Assembly: GCF_037042905.1 (NCBI RefSeq)
Contig: NC_087257.1
Span: forward strand, 23,901,501 to 23,965,500
DNA length: 64,000 nucleotides
Origin: Lytechinus pictus
Lineage: Eukaryota; Echinodermata; Echinoidea; Temnopleuroida; Toxopneustidae
Reading direction: 5' to 3'
Below, in pieces: positions 57,431-64,000 of the stretch (the stretch's first letter is position 1; each line of letters opens with the position of its first letter). Both the position numbers and the translations under genes were made by a program. The notes under the pieces are model-generated. The model was not told where the DNA came from and made no database searches. It worked only from the letters and a program-made list of their open reading frames with translations.

Positions 57431-58878
57431 ATGAGCTAAAATTTAAATATTGTTTTGCTACCGATCATGCCCATGCACGTGGACTTCATATAAACGTGTA
57501 CTATTAAAACTTTCCAATGGAGTCAGGAGTCAGACTCCCGCTAAACTCGACATTGAGTGACCTTGTGATTTAACTTGGTCATGTATTCGGACACGAAAAC
57601 CATACGTTCTTTGTCACAGCGTACGCTGCTCCCTCATTATCAGGACAAGCCAAGTACAGTAATTGATGTCATCCCACCGCATGTCGCTCAGCGAACTTCC
57701 AGTTTTGACAACCGAGTCATCGCTCACTCGTTAACTTTACACGCAAAACTCGGCGGGCTCGGGGGGAAATTGAGTTATCATATTTTCCCTCTCGGATCAT
57801 TTAGATGTCAGATTGAACTTGTGATGTAGAGTAGTATCCAGTGTCGGAGAAGGCTTTGGATGTTGACGGATGAATTGGGCTGTACAGGCAAGGAACTAAT
57901 ACAAAAAATGTTTTCGTATAATGACTTTAATACAAGATAGTGGACTTTAGTTGAATCTTTTCAGTGTTTCCGGCACTCTTGAAGTTGGTGCCATTTTTCT
58001 ACTCGTTCGGAATTCAAGTGTTCTGTTGCTGGTTGAGACTAAATATATCTTTGGATCATAACTCATATCTCCCTACTGATATAATTGCACCGGATGAAAT
58101 CTTCGTGTCCAACGAATAACAGTTGACTTCAACCAACAAGTACATCTCTTTCACAGCGTGAAGAAGAAAACGCAGAAGCCGTTAGCGTCTGCGGGTTATA
58201 GTTTAGAACATCCAGAAATTGATTTACAAATCCACATTAATTTTGATTTTGTGATATCATTAAATTCTAGGGCCTACATATCATTTAAATATTTTGTTCA
58301 CGCAGTTCCCTTTGTTGACTATCCATTTTCCCATGATTTTATCTGCACAACTGTCGGCAATTGTTAGAACAGAAAAGCATTCCCATTAATTCTTTGTCAT
58401 GATTATTCATGAGAAACGATGAATTATAGAGGCTACAAGTGATGACCATCAAATTAAAGACTTATTCTTGTATTGAAATCCTGACGAATACAGCAAAAGA
58501 CTCTAGACCTACTTGAGCGATTGTTTTTACATTGCTTCTTCTTTGTCCTTATAATATTAGACGTCTTCAATATCATCTGAAAGTGAGATATATGCAGGGG
58601 ATACCTACCTCACTCTTCATTGATCAATAAATTATGAACTGTTCTTTACCGTTGTAAATCCATTAACAAGATCATAGCTCTATGATTATAGGGGCACTTA
58701 ATGAAAGTGCTGGTACAATCTCTACTTCATTTATATCGGAAAAGTACATGCCATCACATGAGATATATGTGAAGAAATATTTTCGACGAAACAGTATTGC
58801 TTTGCTGGATTCGGCGTATTCCGAACAATTTGAGTTTGTTTGCGTCGTTTCTGAACTTCCTGCAAAAAATACACAATA
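57431..58878. promoter_or_regulatory. Presumed upstream region of the secreted-protein exon
   Basis: Single-copy-looking sequence before the exon at 58879. I see no clear TATA box or initiator and cannot place the transcription start. An earlier 5' untranslated exon is possible. Open frames of 65-84 codons here are not supported. Confidence 0.35.
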
Positions 58879-59251
58879 ATGAGAACCTTTACCAGTCTTC
58901 GAGTGTCTTCCGGACACCACCATTACCTCCTCAGCTATCTAACCATATTCTTAATTCAACTTTCAAGTACTTTCTGCTACTCCATAGGAAATGGTCGTCC
59001 GAACGCGAACCCGTTTACTAGCGGTAGCTACAACTCGTACCCAGGGGCGGGTCGGGCGTCCGGTACAGACACGAACCCTAGTCCCATATCGTACGGTGGA
59101 GCCACCTGTTCTCCGAATGTCTACGTGGCTCCTACCATCAATTGCTCTACCAATGAACTCCAGGTGGAGCTTAAAAGGATCCAGCAGGATGTGGCCATGC
59201 TGTATGAAAACATGCAGAGACTAGTTGATCGAGTTGGCTCTGCTTTGCCAG
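58879..59251 (+). CDS. First coding exon of a predicted secreted protein (partial)
   Basis: The ATG at 58879 opens 124 codons plus one base, ending at the perfect donor CAG|GTAAGT (phase 1). Residues 16-33 are hydrophobic after a His-rich n-region and look like a signal peptide cleaved near the Cys/Tyr at 33-34. A Gly/Ser/Asn/Pro-rich linker follows (about 36-75). Then come C77 and C89 with a sequon at N88, and an amphipathic helix from 92 to 119 (LQVELKRIQQDVAMLYENM) that would form a coiled coil. This layout, secretion signal then Cys pair then coiled coil, is common in oligomeric extracellular proteins such as fibrinogen- or C1q-like lectins, but the domain that would decide is not in this exon. 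I do not recognise the gene. Reading through the donor gives a further 41 codons to a stop at 59376; the donor makes that unlikely. Confidence 0.7.
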
Positions 59252-60966
59252 GTAAGTCACATTACTATTCTCGGTTTAAGCCCAAACGTGATAAGTTTGT
59301 GTGTGACCATAACCGATTGCTTCATAATCTAAAAACCCTTTCACCTTTAAAAGAGACGTCCAATGGAGTTGGTTAAATGAAATTAGAAAAAAAGATAAAC
59401 GTATCAATGAAGCCTTTTGGCGAAAATAATAATAATCAAAGTTTTAACAGAATTATGCATTGGAAAGAGTACATTTTCTGACGTCACAAGCTAGCATCCT
59501 GCCCAATGTTATGTAGTAACAATGTTATGTAATATGAAATGAAAATAATCAATAATTTTGTATTTGACAATGGAAGTATCACTGTTTCATACCACTATGG
59601 TTTCAGTAGGTCTAGGGCTCGAAATGATGACCCTCAAAGTAGCTGTGGCGTAGAGGGACCCAAATGAACTCAAACACACAGACGATGTTCTGTCATAGGC
59701 CCATGTGCTTTAGGATAGTCTTGATACATGCATGTACCTTTTCATTAAAAATTAGAAATATAGTGGTGAATTACGGTGGCAATTTGATGTTTATTGCAAA
59801 ATGGAAATGCATTGTAGCATGGCGTGATCATTTTGCTTCTTGACAAATTGTTGAGGTATTATAAATGTTCAAAGAGTAGTGGAAAATTACTAGCCATTAC
59901 AAGATTACATGCTGAAAATGTTCCAACTTGGGAAAGAATCACGCGAACAGTGTGAGTAGTTTATGTCTTGAGATGATGCTCTTCAAAGTTGATGTGCTTG
60001 TGGAATACGAAATAAAGAGAGCAACTGATAAGAGATGCACCATTTTGGATCAAGTTCACGACAGAGACGAACGCACCTGCGCATACCGACATCCAAAGTG
60101 ATTATAGATTCATAATCTAATCAAGACAGCCACAATTCAATTGTAAATTGACTAACAACTAGGGAAAATATTATTAGTCATCGAATCAAACTAATCATTG
60201 AATCCTTGGACAGTAGGGGCTTTAGATGAGAAGTGTAAAGGGGAAAGCTGATGAAATAATATTTTGGAAGATTGGAGTCATTGGGTGACTTTGTAAACTA
60301 TAAGGTGCATGACCCTAATATTAAAGAAAACACAGTACACCATATAATGTCAATATAAATCTAAAGGACACGTCAAATGTATGTTCATGTTCTTCCAAAG
60401 AAGTTAATAAAATAGCAAAATTGGTTTTGCAGAACCGGTTCATGAAGGTAACCTTTCAGTCATGGATATCTTTAGGACATATATATTATCATTATTATTA
60501 TAAACCTTCACAAATTTGATGCTTCTTTAATTTTGAACAACATTATTCATACTTAATTGCCACAAATATTGAGAACTTAGGTATGAATTCAGGCAAGGTT
60601 AAACAGTTTATATACCACATTGGCATGTTCCCCATGTCATTGAAACGTTGGTATTGTGTTGTCCTTTTTCGTTTTATGTTTTTTACTTAGAAATGATACG
60701 ATTATTTTTTTTCTCTATGTAAATATGTTTGATTCTTTCAATAAAAAAATACAAAAAAAAAATCATGTTTCTTAGGGACTATGAGACAAGGTCCAGGATA
60801 TTCATAAACGTTTTTCTTTTAATCACTTGATTGCATTGCTTTCACAGGCAGACTTTGGGCAACATACGTTGTCGTCCATTCTTAACATGTTTATGTTTTT
60901 GATGCTGGTAAACCTTTCTAATTTAATCAGAAAATTTATGTGACATATTTCGATGGGACTTTGCAT

Positions 60967-61002
<36 letters not shown>

Positions 61003-61546
61003 GGACTGCCCGAGGTAACAAAAACAATCGGAATTTTCCATGAAAAACGTAAATGAGACGTTGATGCGTACACGTGTTTGAGTGTTTGTCATGACCCAAA
61101 CCTGGGGACATTTCTTTATATTTTACCCATTTTACCCTGGGACTTCCCAGGTCCAGGTAACCATGTCAATCAATTCCTCCATCTCATTTTGAACCGTTTA
61201 ATAAAGTATACTCATGACAAGTTCCCTTTCGGCAAATTCAACTCAATTTATGTGTCTTGGCCCTCCAGTGCGTCAGAAAGCGTCCCCGGCTAGCGAACTA
61301 TAATCACATAAGTATGTCCGAGAATGAGCCAGGTTTATTGGGTTAAATTCAAATCTGTTAGTGTATGAAACCGTAAAGAAACGTCCCCATAACACGAATA
61401 TTTGCATCATTTTCATGATTGTGCACAAAAAAGAGGATGTGGTGGAGATACATGGGATGTAAACAGTGACCACACATGATTTTAATCATCAATGACAGTA
61501 GTATTATCTTTGTGGTATCAATATGTCATTTCATTTACCCCAATGG
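59252..61546 (+). other. Putative first intron of the secreted-protein gene
   Basis: Begins GTAAGT. AT-rich, with ATT repeats near 60490 and a GA microsatellite plus G run at 60967-61005. I could not identify a second exon. Confidence 0.4.
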
Positions 61547-61844
61547 CACTAGCGTACCTACGGGCCCCCCCCTGACGAGCCACAACCCATGCAAAGGACG
61601 TATCCCTGCCCCCCCTGACGAGCTTAAAAGACCTTTTTTGCCCCCCTGACGAGCTTGAAGACCTTTATTGCCCCCCTGACGAGCTTGAAGCTCTTTTTTT
61701 TTTTTTTTTTTTTTTTTTTGCTTGTCAAATTTCTGGTACGAAATCCTTCATTTGTGATTGATGAAGACCTTTTTTTTTTTTGCTTGTCAAATTTTTTGGC
61801 GGACGGTTTAGCCCCCCCTGTGAAAAATCCTAGGTACGCCACTG
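61547..61844. mobile_element. hAT-like MITE, copy 2, 298 bp
   Basis: Same family as 45066-45507, ends CACTAGCGTACCTACGG and CCTAGGTACGCCACTG, flanked by exact CCCAATGG (61539-61546 and 61845-61852). Tandem GCCCCCCTGACGAGCTT units and two T-tract units (one of about 24 T) lie inside. Confidence 0.9.
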
Positions 61845-64000
61845 CCCAATGGTCTTCGTAAACAATAGAATCCGGCAATTGTATCCATTTTGTGTAAGCC
61901 GCCTGGTCAATTCCGATCTATCAATTGTAAACACTTCACTACCGTTACTGAAAACTAAAATGCCAAACGTTTGTATTTCACTACACTGTACCATTTTCAT
62001 GTAAACAACAATAAAGCAATTTGAATATTTTATGTTATAAAACCCCAAACGTAATTATGATTGTGTGACGTCATCTAATCACTCATTTGCCATCCGCCTA
62101 TATCTTTCCTTGTTTTGTCAAACAATCCGATTTCAATAGATTTTCCAGTCATTGCCAGTAGCCTGCTTGGTTTATGTTTTTCTGTTTAATATTACAAATA
62201 AATGTGTTGTTGGGGAGAACTTGGCATGTCAAGTTGCTGAAAGTTATCCCTCGTGATCATATTTATGATTTATAGGACATCTAAATTATAGATATGCCCT
62301 TTATCTTCATGATTCATATCTTTTATGGGGTCATCTTCAAGTAAAAAAAGTAATAAAAAAAAACACCTTACAAAGAGGACTGTGTTATTCTTTATCATCA
62401 CTTTATTAAATTAAGACCAAAGATGCAGATGGCGCTTCATACATAGACGAGACTTGACACCCAGACACGCGACCCAGTTTGGTAAAATGATAAAAAAGCA
62501 GTGCCAAAAAATGTATGTATTTCAATATCGAAAAACATTCTTAATGCAATTTAATTACGTTCAGTTAAAATTTATCGATTATTGTACGAAAATAATGATT
62601 GCTTGAAGTTACTCTTCAGCTGTTTCTGCAAACAAAACATCAATTTACATTCTTCACTATATTAAAAAAAAAAGAGATAAATTAATGATTTTCACAATAA
62701 TTTTTATCAATTAATCTGTTTAAAACATTACTCTAATTGTGACATTTCGTTAAAAGAGTGGCATGAAAATTTTCCATTTAATTATATATAAGTTGTATGA
62801 AACATAAGCCTAAGTGCCCAAGCCTTTAATGAAAAGATTTTAATTTCAATTCAAGAAATGTAGGTCTGTTAAACTTAAAATTGCGTTTGTTACATGCTAT
62901 GCGACCAAGGCAAGCCGCTTGCATGGCAACATATATTCCATTTTGGGGGGAAAACATTTTGAGTTTTATCGTTACTCAATCATTTATTGTCTCGTTTCTC
63001 TCAATCTGTGTTCAAGTCAATCGGGCAATGTTTTCATGCCGAACTTCCAATTTCAGATCAGGTGTTGATACTCAATAGGTGGTTTCCATTCCAAATACCT
63101 CCGGTCTTACATAAAAAGGAAATAATTGACTCTTTGTCTTTCAATGATTATGCCCTATATTCCGGTTTAGTAAATGTTTCTTGATAATAAGAAGAAAATA
63201 AGGGACAATAAATGTCTGTCACCCGTATTAGCATAGGAAACGAGATATCTGAAAGTAACTTTTGGCATATTTCCAAGTGAGTTTGATTCATTAACTACAC
63301 CTTCAAGAAAACAGCAGCCAATTGTCATGGGGGAAAATTTTAGCAGAATAACCACGATTAGCTCATGATTTTAAAAAGGGGATAAATTGTTAGGTCATCT
63401 TTTAACAAATCTTTTCATTAGTCCCAATTATGCAAACATTCTTTCTTTCTTTTTTCTATTTCCTTTGTTTAAAACCCCAACAGAAAGCCCGTGGTATACA
63501 TTTCAGTATTCATGTAGTTAAGAATATTTAAAACAGGTTTTATGTTTTGAAGAGCTTGTAAAAATGTTTGTATTAAGAGTGTATTATGATGTTGTGTGGA
63601 TCAGGAATTTGAAATAAAAAGAGAATAAAAATCACTTTGCCGGGCACCATCGCTCCCCATCCTGTATGTCGCGATTGCAGGGGGGGGGGGGGGGGGTGGG
63701 GGTTGGGCTACATCGTTTACAAAATTGTAAAATTTATAAACCACCAAATTGAAATTGGAACGCAGTCATAGGCTTTGCCCGATGTAAATGATTCCAATCT
63801 TCGATGGTATAAACAGATTTATTTGTTTATGTATAGGCCCTATAAACAGTGCATATTATGATCATAAGTGTCACTATATTGGTACCCCGGACAGTTTTAC
63901 CCCTTTGGTCTTTCGTATTCCCCTTCAAGAAATTGTAATGAATCTGAGAATAAGAAAATGGCAAATAGAATAATATATTCGATCCCTGCAGCGCCGAATA
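61845..64000. other. Unassigned right edge of the window
   Basis: No confident exon. A G run of 18 lies at about 63680-63697. Open frames of 61-72 codons are featureless. Later exons of the 58879 gene may lie here or beyond. Confidence 0.4.

Overview
This is animal nuclear DNA, most likely from an echinoderm and probably a sea urchin. The inference rests on intronless lineage-expanded rhodopsin-type receptors, three families of tRNA-derived SINEs, TU-like foldback transposons built from short tandem repeats, and very dense short palindromic elements. It is AT-rich and repeat-rich, with no operons, RNA genes of bacterial type or CRISPR arrays.

The window holds only three plausible host coding units. 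Two are single-exon class A G-protein-coupled receptor genes on the minus strand (4222-5223 and 12211-13230). They are close paralogues about 8 kb apart. The third is the first exon of a secreted protein on the plus strand (58879-59251). It ends at a consensus splice donor, and I cannot place its later exons.

From 17489 to 41976 lies the main feature: a 24.5-kb near-palindrome. Two arms of about 11 kb share matching ends (TATGGGGCGCC...GGCGCCCCATA) and are flanked by exact 6-bp repeats (GATCAG). Each arm starts with an array of short, partly palindromic units. It then runs through a hairpin block, a minisatellite, a nested hAT-like element and two exons resembling a THAP-domain gene. The arms have since diverged and each has taken private insertions (SINEs, TTAA-flanked elements, an 819-bp element). 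The opposite arm often preserves the empty site, so many insertion boundaries can be read directly. The centre holds a duplicated segment split by a 1.4-kb foldback element.

From 42534 to 50519 a second unit of about 8 kb has inverted ends and arrays of a GTCCA-containing motif. It encloses a decayed L1-like retrotransposon, which is itself interrupted by a hAT-like MITE. The right side (50.5-64 kb) holds SINEs, several TTAA palindromic elements (one inserted in another of the same family), another hAT-like MITE and the secreted-protein exon. The rest is unassigned AT-rich sequence with microsatellites.
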